A DNA stretch of 64,000 nt from Spartobacteria bacterium LR76. Its GTDB lineage: Bacteria > Verrucomicrobiota > Verrucomicrobiia > Chthoniobacterales > Terrimicrobiaceae. How positions within the stretch are numbered: the first letter of the stretch is position 1; the number at the start of each line of letters is the position of its first letter. The DNA is taken from positions 434,001-498,000 of the forward strand of contig QAYZ01000013.1 in NCBI GenBank assembly GCA_003054655.1, in the 5' to 3' direction. The position numbers and the translations under genes were made by a program. Under the pieces are notes generated by a model. It made no database searches, was not told the DNA's origin, and worked only from the letters and a program-made list of their open reading frames with translations. Shown here piece by piece: positions 1 through 8,414 of the stretch.

Positions 1-2
1 TC

Positions 3-1526
3 ATCAAGGACGGCATCTATCGTGAGTCCGTCGCTCCAGCCCGGGGCGGCTCCGATCCCGCCCATATGATCAGCTACGAAGCCGCGCCCGGCGCACACGT
101 CGCGATCCGCGGGTCCCGTGTCTTCCGCGGCCCCTGGGAGCCTGCGCCAGAGGCTGGAAACCAGGTTTGGAAAGCCTCTCTCGGGCAGGAGGATTTTCAC
201 GGATACAATCCCTTCCTCATCTCCAACGTGACGATCTTCAAGGACTGGATGGAGCAGCACCGTGGCAAGGCCCCTTTCAGCCTAAGCAGGGGGATGGTTT
301 TTCAGGATGGCCGCGCTCTCAGGCAGGAGGCGGCCATGGAGAACCTCCGCTCAGCCGACGGGAGATTCTGGGTCGACCGAAAGCAAAATGCGATCTATGT
401 CCATCCGCACAACGATGCCGAGCCAGGGACCAGTCATTACGAGCTTACGGATCGCGAGACGCTTTTCGCCCCGCCCATGCAGCCATGCCCGCGCTGCAGT
501 CAGTCCCATCCGCAAACCAGCTTTGGATTTATCCGGCTGAAGGGACTCGTCTTTGAGCACGCCGCCGGGCCCTGGCCGCTCTACCAGTTCGGAGCCGTCT
601 CCACTGGAGCAGGCCACCACTGGATCATCGAGGACAACATCATCCGCTGGTCCAATGGAATCGGCGTGGACCTGGGAACCATGCACGGCCATCAACCGGA
701 TGCGGTCCGGCAGACTGTCGGCCATCACATCGTGCGCCGCAATCAGGTAACGGATTGTGGAATCTGCGGGATCGCCGGACTCGGAGCCCATGATAGCCGG
801 GACTTCGGGCTACTGATCGAGGACAACGTCCTGCTGAGAAACTGCTACCACGACGTAGAAGCCACCCTTCAGGAAAGTGCGGCCATCAAGACTCACGTCA
901 ACCAGCGGTGCCTGATTCGCCGCAACCTCATCGCCGACACTCTCGGCGGACCCGGCATCTGGATGGATTGGAAAAACGGGTTCTCCCGCTGCACTCAAAA
1001 CGTGATCCTGCGAACCAACTCCTATCATGGAGCCATCTTCTGCGAGCTCTCGATGGACCCGACGCTCTTCGACCGCAATGTCGTATGGGACTCGACCGGC
1101 AACGGCATCTACGAGCACGACACGCGGGGCAACATCTTTGCACACAACTTCGTGGGGAAAAGCGCCGAGAGCGCCTTTTGCCTGTTCGGGAAGAAAACCG
1201 AGCGCCAGTTGGAAGGCCGCGAGCAGTTGGTCGCCGGTGCGCACACTGTCATCAACAATCTCGAAGTCGCCAATGGAAAGCCCGACCACATCGCCGGCGC
1301 ACCCAGCAGAATCGAGGGAAATGCCGGCAGCAGCGTGACGGCTACACTCGCTGAGAACCCTCTCGCCCTGGAACTCTCAACCTCCTCGCCGCTGCCCGAG
1401 GTCTCGCCTGCGCCGGAGGTACGGTCGGACTTTTATGGAAAACCATTTCCTCCAGGACCCGTGGTTCCGGGCCCCTTCGGGCCATTCGGAGCCGATCCGA
1501 AAAAGTTCCCCCTCTCTCCGCACTAG
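3..1526 (+). CDS. Right-handed parallel beta-helix protein (5' truncated by window edge)
   Basis: The reading frame is open to the first base of the window, and the residues before the first ATG at 66 (DGIYRE, then a Gly-rich turn) look like the usual start of a beta-helix domain, so the true start lies upstream. The visible part has repeated short strands of the type IIEDNII, HHIVRRNQV and FDRNVVWDSTGNGIYE, the ladder pattern of pectate-lyase-like beta-helices. Such proteins bind or cleave polysaccharides, usually outside the cytoplasm. A Pro-rich tail ends the protein. The neighbouring acetylesterase and propeller glycosidase suggest a pectin or rhamnogalacturonan role. No specific catalytic triad was recognised, so the exact activity is open. 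Confidence 0.75.
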   Translation: MKDGIYRESVAPARGGSDPAHMISYEAAPGAHVAIRGSRVFRGPWEPAPEAGNQVWKASLGQEDFHGYNPFLISNVTIFKDWMEQHRGKAPFSLSRGMVFQDGRALRQEAAMENLRSADGRFWVDRKQNAIYVHPHNDAEPGTSHYELTDRETLFAPPMQPCPRCSQSHPQTSFGFIRLKGLVFEHAAGPWPLYQFGAVSTGAGHHWIIEDNIIRWSNGIGVDLGTMHGHQPDAVRQTVGHHIVRRNQVTDCGICGIAGLGAHDSRDFGLLIEDNVLLRNCYHDVEATLQESAAIKTHVNQRCLIRRNLIADTLGGPGIWMDWKNGFSRCTQNVILRTNSYHGAIFCELSMDPTLFDRNVVWDSTGNGIYEHDTRGNIFAHNFVGKSAESAFCLFGKKTERQLEGREQLVAGAHTVINNLEVANGKPDHIAGAPSRIEGNAGSSVTATLAENPLALELSTSSPLPEVSPAPEVRSDFYGKPFPPGPVVPGPFGPFGADPKKFPLSPH

Positions 1527-1559
1527 CTCCTCGCCCGAAATATCACCCCGCCATAGCTT

Positions 1560-2180
1560 ATGAAACTCCTCCTCCGTCTCTCACTGCTCTCCTTGATCGT
1601 TCTTTCACAGCCTTCCACGTCACGCGGGGCAGCCACCGCCAGCGAGGCCCTGGTCATGGTCTCCGGCGAGTCCATCAACGTGAGCGCGGTGGATGCCTCG
1701 GACGGCGAGCTGAAATCTCCCAAATGGGCCGGAGCCAATGCCTCGCGCGTCCTGCTGGGGACTTTCCCCAATACATCCGGCTGGCGCCAGAGCTCTTTCT
1801 CCTTCCTGCCGGAATCCGACGGGGTCGTCTCCATCCTCGCGAGGGGGCCGCTCGTCAAATCCGAGGAATCACCGGATCAACTTGTCCCGGCCTTTGTGGA
1901 TTTTGACGAGATCACCATCGACGGAGCCGAGATCGTGAACGGCAGTTTTGAAGAAACGACCACCAACGACGTCCCGGTGGGTTGGAAATACTACGTGCCG
2001 AGCACCAATACGACGCCGATCACGGAGGCCAGCCGCGCCCGCGTGGTCCATGGAGACGCTGCTGCGGGATACAACTTCATCCGCGTCTGGCACAATTCCG
2101 CCTTCGCCGCGACCATCAAGGTCGTCGCGGGTCAAAAGGTGACCGTGACTTTTTCCCATCGGGAATCCCCCGAAAAATGA
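1560..2180 (+). CDS. Secreted hypothetical protein, probable carbohydrate-binding jelly roll
   Basis: 206 residues with a clear signal peptide (MKLLLRLSLLSLIVLS, cleavage near SRGAA). The mature part is beta-rich and contains VNGSFEE followed by PVGWKYY, the kind of 'NGSFE...P.GW' motif common at the start of galactose-binding-like carbohydrate-binding domains. It starts 33 bases after the beta-helix gene, and its stop codon overlaps the start of the esterase gene in an ATGA, so the three genes are likely co-transcribed. No catalytic motif is visible; a binding or accessory role for the polysaccharide locus is an inference. Confidence 0.6.
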   Translation: MKLLLRLSLLSLIVLSQPSTSRGAATASEALVMVSGESINVSAVDASDGELKSPKWAGANASRVLLGTFPNTSGWRQSSFSFLPESDGVVSILARGPLVKSEESPDQLVPAFVDFDEITIDGAEIVNGSFEETTTNDVPVGWKYYVPSTNTTPITEASRARVVHGDAAAGYNFIRVWHNSAFAATIKVVAGQKVTVTFSHRESPEK

Positions 2181-2929
2181 GCCACGGCGCGAGAACAAGC
2201 GGGGCAAAGCGAGGCGCGTGCGTCCTGGCGCTACTCACTGCCTGCACCCTGCACTCGGCACCATTGACCATTGCGGTGGTAGGCGACTCCACCGTGGCCG
2301 AGTATAAACAGGATGAGTCAATGCGCGGCTGGGGGCAGCAACTGGGAGAATTTCTCTCCCCGGAGGTGAAGGTCCTCAATCTGGCTCTCTGCGGCGCCAG
2401 TACCAGAACGTTTCTCTCCACCGCGCGGTGGCAAGAGGCGCTGGATGCCCGGCCCGACGTTGTCTTCATCCAGTTCGGACATAACGACTCCCATGCCGCC
2501 GACAAGCCCGAGTCCACACGAGCCGACGGCGACTACGCGCAGAATCTCCGCCGATTTGTCGATGAGGCCCGCCGTGCGGGTGTAACCGTCATCCTCGTCA
2601 CTCCCATGCACAGGCGGCTGTTCGACGGACAGGGAAACCCAAGCAAGGAACTGGAGTCCTACGTCAACTCCATGACCGCCGTGGCGAGCGAGCTTTCCGT
2701 ACCCCTGGTGGACTTGTATTCGTCGAGCGGCCTCGTCCTTGGAAAGCTCGGGGACTCCGGCAGCGCGTACCTCTATGCGCCCGGAGATCGCACTCACTTC
2801 AGCGAAGCCGGTGCCCGGCTCCTGGCCTCGATGGTCGCCAACACCGCTCGCGACTACGACCCGCGCCTTCGCGCCGCCATCCGCACGGACAAGCTGGACG
2901 CTTACGCGGCACTGCAACCCGTCCCATAA
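2177..2929 (+). CDS. SGNH/GDSL hydrolase, rhamnogalacturonan acetylesterase-like
   Basis: About 250 residues starting at the ATGA overlap with the upstream gene; longer in-frame starts would lie inside that gene. A signal peptide-like stretch (CVLALLTACTLHSA) precedes the domain. The four SGNH blocks are visible: block I VVGDSTVAEY with the catalytic Ser, block II Gly in LCGAST, block III QFGHND with the oxyanion Asn, and block V DRTHFSEAG with catalytic Asp and His. This arrangement, including GDST and the D-x-x-H spacing, is typical of family CE12 rhamnogalacturonan acetylesterases. Removal of acetyl groups from pectic rhamnogalacturonan outside the cytoplasm is the likely role. Confidence 0.82.
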   Translation: MSHGARTSGAKRGACVLALLTACTLHSAPLTIAVVGDSTVAEYKQDESMRGWGQQLGEFLSPEVKVLNLALCGASTRTFLSTARWQEALDARPDVVFIQFGHNDSHAADKPESTRADGDYAQNLRRFVDEARRAGVTVILVTPMHRRLFDGQGNPSKELESYVNSMTAVASELSVPLVDLYSSSGLVLGKLGDSGSAYLYAPGDRTHFSEAGARLLASMVANTARDYDPRLRAAIRTDKLDAYAALQPVP

Positions 2930-3039
2930 AATCCCCGTGCAGGGAAGTCCCTTCCAATATGGAAACGGAGAATTCCTTAATGCATCGGCAAGCATGAACT
3001 CGAAGTCGAACGAGGCCAGCTCCTTCCTACCATTAGATC

Positions 3040-4110
3040 ATGGCTGCCATCATTTCCTCTCCGGCGATTGTTTCGACTGATCCTTACGCAGGGAGCAGGA
3101 AACGGGGATTTGCGGAAAGGATCCTGCCCGCACCCATGGATGGAGGGTTTCGCATGGAAGGCTACTGGGTCTGGTGCGGCTCGGTGATTCGTGGGAGCGA
3201 CGGCCTTTACCATATGTTTGCCTCCCGCTGGTCAAAGGAACTGCCCATGTTCACCGGGTATATCCTCGGGTCGGAGATCGTGCGCGCCGTCTCAAAGTCG
3301 GTGACCGGCCCCTATCATTTTCAGGAAAGAGTGCTGCCCTCCGGGCTGCCCAGTGCGTGGGATGGCCGCATGGCGCACAATCCCTCCATCCACCGCTTCG
3401 GCGACACGTATCTTCTCTTCTATATCGGCTCCACCTACACGGGAGAGCGGCAAATCCCAAGTGACAACGACCAAACTCCTCAAACCGCGGAATGCTATGG
3501 CGGCATCTGCATCGGCCTCGCCACCGCGCAGTCTCCGTACGGACCATGGCAGACCTCGCCCGATCCGATCCTCCGCCCGCGACCGGGCAAATGGGACGGC
3601 AGCATCGTGACCAATCCCGCACCGTGTATCCGCTCCGATGGCCGGGTGCTCCTGTACTATCGCTCGAACACCCCGGACGGCCTCCGCATTGGCGTGGCCG
3701 GGGCCGAAACTTTCCGGGGGCCATATTACCGACTCCACGACGAGCCAGTCCTCCGCTTCCCCTCCGGGGATTTCGTCGAGGATCCCTTTGTCTGGTGGAA
3801 CGGCGAATCCTACGAGATGGTGGCAAAGGACATGAAAGGCGGCATCACCGGAGAGGTGCATGCAGGTGCGCATTTTCTTTCCCCCGATGGATTGCACTGG
3901 GAACCCGCCCGGCCGGCCAAGGCCTACTCCCGGCGCATATGGTTTGACGACGGGAAGATCGTCACTCTCGGGTGCCTGGAACGTCCCCAGGTATTTTGTG
4001 ACGACAGCGGCCAGCCCGTCTGCCTCTTCGCAGCCGCAGCAAACGGCCCGGGCGGATTCTATAATGCCTCCGAAACGTGGAATATCGCCATTCCTCTGGC
4101 GATCTCCTGA
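3040..4110 (+). CDS. Five-bladed beta-propeller glycoside hydrolase-like protein
   Basis: 356 residues without a signal peptide. Repeated propeller-type strands occur: YHMFASRWS, YLLFYIGST, VLLYYRSNT and EDPFVWWNG, with acidic residues in AWDGRMAHNPSI, KWDGSIVTNPAP and VEDPFVW that match the layout of GH43/GH117-like and related clan enzymes. This fold hydrolyses arabinosyl, xylosyl, galactosyl or uronosyl linkages; which of these applies cannot be read from the sequence. It is the last gene before a strong terminator and follows the esterase by about 110 bases. I see no clear Shine-Dalgarno before the chosen start. Confidence 0.7.
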   Translation: MAAIISSPAIVSTDPYAGSRKRGFAERILPAPMDGGFRMEGYWVWCGSVIRGSDGLYHMFASRWSKELPMFTGYILGSEIVRAVSKSVTGPYHFQERVLPSGLPSAWDGRMAHNPSIHRFGDTYLLFYIGSTYTGERQIPSDNDQTPQTAECYGGICIGLATAQSPYGPWQTSPDPILRPRPGKWDGSIVTNPAPCIRSDGRVLLYYRSNTPDGLRIGVAGAETFRGPYYRLHDEPVLRFPSGDFVEDPFVWWNGESYEMVAKDMKGGITGEVHAGAHFLSPDGLHWEPARPAKAYSRRIWFDDGKIVTLGCLERPQVFCDDSGQPVCLFAAAANGPGGFYNASETWNIAIPLAIS

Positions 4111-4194
4111 GGAGTTTTCTCGTCCTCGCAACCGCCCGATCCCGGAAACACCGTCACGCTCCGTTCGCCTGCTGGTGGGCAGGCGGAAGGAACG

Positions 4195-4236
4195 AAAAAA
4201 CGCCGCAGTGTTTCTGGCACTGCGGCGTTTCTTTTT
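4195..4236. terminator. Bidirectional intrinsic terminator
   Basis: Perfect 13-bp stem AAACGCCGCAGTG / CACTGCGGCGTTT with a 7-base loop (TTTCTGG), a T-rich tail to the right and an A-run to the left. It lies between the converging propeller glycosidase (plus) and BPL_N gene (minus), so it can stop transcription from both sides. Confidence 0.9.
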
Positions 4237-4242
4237 AAAGTG

Positions 4243-4359
4243 GCACGGGTCCCGGGGCCGCACTCCCCCGAGACAGCAAGCCGGGAACCCGTGCGGGGGT
4301 TAAAGGGTGGGCGCCCGGGGGGCTACCCGGACGCCCTGTCTACGGACTTGGGCTGTAGA
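4243..4359 (-). other. Structured non-coding segment with three successive hairpins
   Basis: Between the terminator and the minus-strand BPL_N gene are three independent GC-rich hairpins. Stem 1 is GCACGGGTCCCGG / CCGGGAACCCGTGC (4243-4294, one bulge), stem 2 GGGCG / CGCCC with inner CCGG pairs (4309-4336), stem 3 TCTAC / GTAGA (4339-4359). No convincing ORF is present. Reading on the minus strand it would be a structured 3' UTR of the upstream operon ending at the terminator; a small RNA is the alternative. I compared it by eye with tmRNA, SRP RNA and RNase P signatures and saw no match. Confidence 0.45.
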
Positions 4360-4383
4360 GTCTCGCATGTACGGAGGGAAAGG

Positions 4384-5160
4384 TTATTGCGCCCCGGCGA
4401 CATCGGCGCTCGGCGTCGCGACCCAGTTGACGGCATGGGTGATGAGGTCGTGCAGGCCATCGGTCTGCTCAGGGTGCGGGCTGAAGGTGATGAGCTTCCC
4501 CTTGCCAAAGGTGGAGGCCACGACGGCGGGCGAGTTTTCCATCACGCCGACCGGTGTGTCATTCTCCGCCACCTCGGTACGGAAGTACGCGAGTGGGGTG
4601 AACTCGGGCATGTCCTTGTTATCCGCCGAGGTGATGATCGGGCCGTTGGCGTATTTCACGAGCATCTTGCCATCGACGTCGCCGAGGATCTTTTTGCCCT
4701 CGTCGGTCAGCTCGATCTCGACGTTGGCCTTGCCGCGCTTCCACTTCTGCGAAACGGTGCGGGCGTTGAGCATCTTGGCCGACCAGCTAAAGCGGTCGCA
4801 GGCGAGATAGGCCCCGGCGCAAATGCCGATATAGCCGCCGCCAGCCTGCACAAACTTGCGAACCTCGTCGACGCCTGCGGTCTGCAGCGCTTCGGCCTGC
4901 TTGCTTCCGCTGCCGCCGGTGAAGATGACGACATCGTATTTCGACAGTTCGCCGTTGCGGATCTGTTCGGCGGTGAGCGTGGTGAGGTTGATCCCGGCCT
5001 TGGTCAGGATCATCTGGACAGACGGGATGCCCGCGCCGCCGCTGCCAAGATCGTCGTAGAGGGCGATTTTTTTCGTGGTGTTCTGCGCCATCGCAGCGGA
5101 GGCGAGGGCGGCGAAGGCGAGGGCCTTCACGGTCGTGAGGAAACGGGTGTTCAGTTTCAT
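4384..5160 (-). CDS. Exported BPL_N / class I glutamine-amidotransferase-like protein
   Basis: 258 residues with a signal peptide (FLTTVKALAFAALASAAMAQ). The body has the glutamine-amidotransferase-like fold seen in the BPL_N domain: VVIFTGGSGSKQ, the nucleophile-elbow motif GICAGAYLA with a candidate catalytic Cys, and FSPHPEQTD with a His. BPL_N domains occur N-terminal in eukaryotic biotin-protein ligases and as stand-alone bacterial proteins of unknown activity. It is the last gene of the minus operon, starting 3 bases after the symporter gene. Location outside the cytoplasm next to gamma-glutamyl-compound genes suggests amide or peptide chemistry, but this is inference. Confidence 0.72.
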   Translation of the reverse strand: MKLNTRFLTTVKALAFAALASAAMAQNTTKKIALYDDLGSGGAGIPSVQMILTKAGINLTTLTAEQIRNGELSKYDVVIFTGGSGSKQAEALQTAGVDEVRKFVQAGGGYIGICAGAYLACDRFSWSAKMLNARTVSQKWKRGKANVEIELTDEGKKILGDVDGKMLVKYANGPIITSADNKDMPEFTPLAYFRTEVAENDTPVGVMENSPAVVASTFGKGKLITFSPHPEQTDGLHDLITHAVNWVATPSADVAGAQ

Positions 5161-5163
5161 GGC

Positions 5164-6492
5164 TTAGGTAAGTTCGCTAATGGGTGGAGTGGTCGGGGCG
5201 GCTGCGGGTTCCGGCTCGGGTTCGGCAGGCTGCTGGAGCTGCGGGGGGCCAAACTGCGCCCGCGCCTGACTGGCATCAAACTCTCCCTCCCAGCGCGCCA
5301 CGGCGACGGTGGCCAGGCAGTTGCCGAGGAGGTTTACCGACGTGCGCGCCATGTCGAGGATGGCGTCGACGCCGAGGATCATCGCCGCGCCCTCCAGCGG
5401 CAGGCCGAAGGAATGCAGCGCCGCAGTCAATACCACGATGGACGCGCGCGGCACGGCGGCCACGCCCTTCGACGTGAGCATGAGCACCATCATGAGCGTG
5501 AGCTGCTGGCCGAGGCCGAAATGAATGCCCGTGGTCGTCTCCGCCGCCTGGGCGATAAAGACCGAGGCCACCGCGAGATAGAGCGTGGAGCCATCGAGGT
5601 TGAACGTATACCCGACGGGGAGGACGAATCCGGCGATCTTGGAAGGAACGCCAAACTTTGTCATGTTCTCCAGCGCCCTCGGCAGCGCCACCTCGCTGCT
5701 GGCCGAGGCAAAGGCAAGCATGAAGGGCTCGCGCACGGCCCGGATGAAGGGAAGGAGCGGAACCCTTGCGATCCAGATGACCGTGCCGAGCACACAGATG
5801 ATAAAGACGGCCAGGGCGAGGTAGAGCACGAGCACGAGCTTCCCCAGCCCGAGCAATACCCCGATGCCCTGGTGGCTCACCGTCACGGCCATGGAGGCAG
5901 CCACACCGGCGGGAGCAAGCTTCATAACAAGATCCGCAAAGCGGAACATCACGTTGTTCAGGCTCGTGCAGAACTCGAGCACCGGCTTGCCGACCGGGCC
6001 CGCCGCCGCAAGAGCCAGCGCGAAGATGACGGAAAATGTGACGATCTGGAGTACGTCGCCCCGGGCCATGGAGTCGATCACGCTCGTCGGAAACATATGC
6101 AGGATCGTTTCCGTGATGGTGAGCGGCTTGGCATTGGCGACGGAGCCGAGGTCCCCCGTGTTGCCCGAGATCGTGATGCCATGGCCGGGCTGGAGGAAGT
6201 TCACCGCCAACAGCCCGATCGCCAAGGCCGCCGTGGTGGCGATTTCGAAATAGGCGATCGCCTTGACCCCAAGGCGACCCACCTTCTTGATGTCACCCGT
6301 TCCCGCGATACCCACCACGATCGTGCCAAAGACGAGGGGCGCGACCATGCACTTGATCAGCCGGATGAAGACATCGCGGACGACCTCGAGATGGATGCCA
6401 ACCGCTGGCAGCGCCCAGCCCAGCAAGCAGCCGAACAACAGGCCGAGCAGGATCTGGTGCGTGAGAGGTACGCGGAAGAACGGCTTGCGCAT
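5164..6492 (-). CDS. Dicarboxylate/amino acid:cation symporter (DAACS family, GltP/DctA-like)
   Basis: 442 residues with eight or more hydrophobic segments, beginning PLTHQILLGLLFGCLLGW. Family signatures are present: the Ser-rich re-entrant loop ASASSEVALPRALENM and the transmembrane-7 motif NLDGSTLYLAVA, then a second re-entrant loop LTSKGVAAVPRAS. Members use Na+ or H+ to import glutamate, aspartate or C4-dicarboxylates. The C-terminus carries an unusual Pro/Glu/Ala-rich tail. It sits between a PEP-CTERM protein and the BPL_N protein and in the same operon as an epimerase-like protein; with gamma-glutamyltransferases across the divergent promoter region, glutamate import is the likely job. 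Confidence 0.88.
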   Translation of the reverse strand: MRKPFFRVPLTHQILLGLLFGCLLGWALPAVGIHLEVVRDVFIRLIKCMVAPLVFGTIVVGIAGTGDIKKVGRLGVKAIAYFEIATTAALAIGLLAVNFLQPGHGITISGNTGDLGSVANAKPLTITETILHMFPTSVIDSMARGDVLQIVTFSVIFALALAAAGPVGKPVLEFCTSLNNVMFRFADLVMKLAPAGVAASMAVTVSHQGIGVLLGLGKLVLVLYLALAVFIICVLGTVIWIARVPLLPFIRAVREPFMLAFASASSEVALPRALENMTKFGVPSKIAGFVLPVGYTFNLDGSTLYLAVASVFIAQAAETTTGIHFGLGQQLTLMMVLMLTSKGVAAVPRASIVVLTAALHSFGLPLEGAAMILGVDAILDMARTSVNLLGNCLATVAVARWEGEFDASQARAQFGPPQLQQPAEPEPEPAAAPTTPPISELT

Positions 6493-6504
6493 TACAACAA
6501 CAAC

Positions 6505-8370
6505 TTAGGCTTTCAGGCTTTTGGCAGAGCGCACGCGGCGCAGGACGAGGACCGTGCCGATCGAGAGCAGGAGCAGGGTGGCGACGCTCGGCTCGGGAAC
6601 CACCGTGATCGTTCCATCCGTCAGGAAGCTCGAGGTGTCCCAGGATTGCCCCTCCGCAAGTTGAGCCCCGGAGAAGTCAAAGGTGAATCCGTTGTCCACC
6701 AAGGTGCCGGACCAGTCGAGGATATTGTAGACGGCAACCCCGGACGGCACGTACCCATCAAGGAACGACACCTTGATCACGCCACCAAGAGACAGGTCGG
6801 TAATGCCCGCGATGCTGTCGTAGCCCGAGGAACTGATGCCCAGATCGAGAGTCGAGGTAGCAGAGAGCGTGAGGCTATTGGAGATCGTCAATACACCGGC
6901 CTGCGCGCCCGCGGCCGAGAGACTAGAGGCAAAGCCGGGGCTGAGCGTCCCGTCCACCGTCACCGACCCTCCGACTGTGCCGAGACCGCCGAAGGTCGCG
7001 CCCGAGGCGACTGTGACATTGGAGCTGGTGAGCGAGGCGTCAGACTCAATGAGCAAGCTGCCCGCCGAGACCGTGGTCGTTCCGGTGTAGTTGCTGCTTC
7101 CCTGCCCCATGATGAAGGTACCATCACCCGTTTTAATTAGCGATGCGCCTGCCACGGATTCACGGATGCGGCCATTTGCACGCATGTTGACGCCAGACGC
7201 CACATCGATCGTTCCGCCACCGGCACCAAGCATGAAGCCTCGATTGCCCGTGAGTGGAGTCGAAAGCACGGAGGAAGTGAACCGAATCGTACCTCCGTCC
7301 ATGGTGAAGAAGTCGGCTACATATTCCGGCACCGATCCCGCCGATGTTCCTCCCATCGTACTGGTACCGCCGAACTCCAGAATACCTTCGGTAACGGTAA
7401 AGCCAGCGATATAGGTATTGGCTCCCGCCAAGGTCAGCGTTCCGGCACCGCTTTTTGTCAGGCGATAGGCCGTACTGTTGGCTCCGGCGATATTCTGATC
7501 CCAGATCACGTCGGCGATGGTGTTTAGTGTCGAGTCGCTGGCCAGCGTGGTTGACCCTCCGGCGGTATCGGAGAAAGTCTGTATTCCAGATCCATTGCCG
7601 CTCGCAGTACCAAACGCAACAGAACCATCGATCACAATATTGTTATAATAGGTGCGCGCGTTATCAGATACGGACTGAAGGTTCCCCCCCTTCAGCGTCA
7701 CAGTGCCGGTACCCAGCGGACCGACCGACAGATCCGATGCTCCCGAGAGGTTGGTTTTGACTGTTCCTTCCAGGAGAGTAAACCCTCCCGAGAAGGTATT
7801 GTTCGCACCCATCAGCAAGATCCCTGCACCGGTTTTCACTATGGAACCGACGCCGGTAACAGGAACCGTATCTTTGATGGTCAAGGTGACATCGGAATTC
7901 ACGACATTAAATGTCGTCGCGCCCGGGATGGCTAGAGAGAGGCTTCCACCATAGGTCTCACGTCCGATCACGACATTGCCAGTCCCGGACAAAGTTATTC
8001 CTGCGCTTTCTCCAGACAGCGTGAGAACCCTTGCCGCAGTCGCGCTCTGGCTACTATTGGGACCCAAGGTAACTTCGTTTGTGTTGGCGAAAATCAAGCT
8101 CTGGTAGGTGGCATCTGCTGCCATAGAGGAATTAGTCAGGTAGAGATTACCTGAATTATTGCCGACCCGACCTAAGAAGTAGAGATCATCTCCCACCGTA
8201 GGAGCAACATCACCGACCCAGTTGCCGGCTACTTGCAGAACGGTTCCAGTGCCAGCGTTGGCGGGATCAGTTCCCCCTCCATCCCAGGTTGTCGTAGCAG
8301 CAGGGGAATCTGGCAGACAGCCCAGGGAAATCAGGCCAAGAATGGCCGAGAGTTTTGTGGTTTTCTTCAT
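6505..8370 (-). CDS. Autotransporter-type beta-strand-repeat protein with PEP-CTERM anchor
   Basis: 621 residues: signal peptide (ILGLISLGCLPDSPAA), an opening TTWDGGGTDPANAG block, then several passenger repeats of the form 'KTGAGILLMGANNTFSGG..LLEGTV' (also LTKSGAGTLTLAGANTY and LIKTGDGTFIMGQGSSNYTG), the pattern of autotransporter-associated beta-strand repeats. The C-terminus is a PEP-CTERM sorting signal: VPEPS, a hydrophobic helix, then RRVRSAK. Such proteins are exported and anchored by an exosortase. There is no beta-barrel. The function is unknown; position within the epimerase-symporter operon suggests a surface binding or matrix role. Confidence 0.85.
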   Translation of the reverse strand: MKKTTKLSAILGLISLGCLPDSPAATTTWDGGGTDPANAGTGTVLQVAGNWVGDVAPTVGDDLYFLGRVGNNSGNLYLTNSSMAADATYQSLIFANTNEVTLGPNSSQSATAARVLTLSGESAGITLSGTGNVVIGRETYGGSLSLAIPGATTFNVVNSDVTLTIKDTVPVTGVGSIVKTGAGILLMGANNTFSGGFTLLEGTVKTNLSGASDLSVGPLGTGTVTLKGGNLQSVSDNARTYYNNIVIDGSVAFGTASGNGSGIQTFSDTAGGSTTLASDSTLNTIADVIWDQNIAGANSTAYRLTKSGAGTLTLAGANTYIAGFTVTEGILEFGGTSTMGGTSAGSVPEYVADFFTMDGGTIRFTSSVLSTPLTGNRGFMLGAGGGTIDVASGVNMRANGRIRESVAGASLIKTGDGTFIMGQGSSNYTGTTTVSAGSLLIESDASLTSSNVTVASGATFGGLGTVGGSVTVDGTLSPGFASSLSAAGAQAGVLTISNSLTLSATSTLDLGISSSGYDSIAGITDLSLGGVIKVSFLDGYVPSGVAVYNILDWSGTLVDNGFTFDFSGAQLAEGQSWDTSSFLTDGTITVVPEPSVATLLLLSIGTVLVLRRVRSAKSLKA

Positions 8371-8414
8371 GTTAGGCAGCAGTTGATGTTGTGGAGTTGA
8401 GAAACGCTTCCGGG

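Noticed and set aside
1982-2176. A longer N-terminus for the SGNH hydrolase beginning at 1982
   Set aside because: The extra residues overlap the upstream secreted protein in another frame and would hide the signal peptide; the ATGA overlap start at 2177 explains both.
4231-4383. tmRNA, SRP RNA or RNase P RNA
   Set aside because: The segment is structured but lacks the tmRNA acceptor/T-arm and tag region, the SRP GGAAGGAAGCAGCC-type loop and the conserved RNase P core, on either strand.
4240-7140. A 966-codon open frame on the plus strand
   Set aside because: It is antisense to the BPL_N, symporter and beta-strand-repeat genes, whose products have clear family motifs. The translation is Arg/Gly/His/Asp-rich low-complexity sequence typical of reverse-complement frames in GC-rich DNA.
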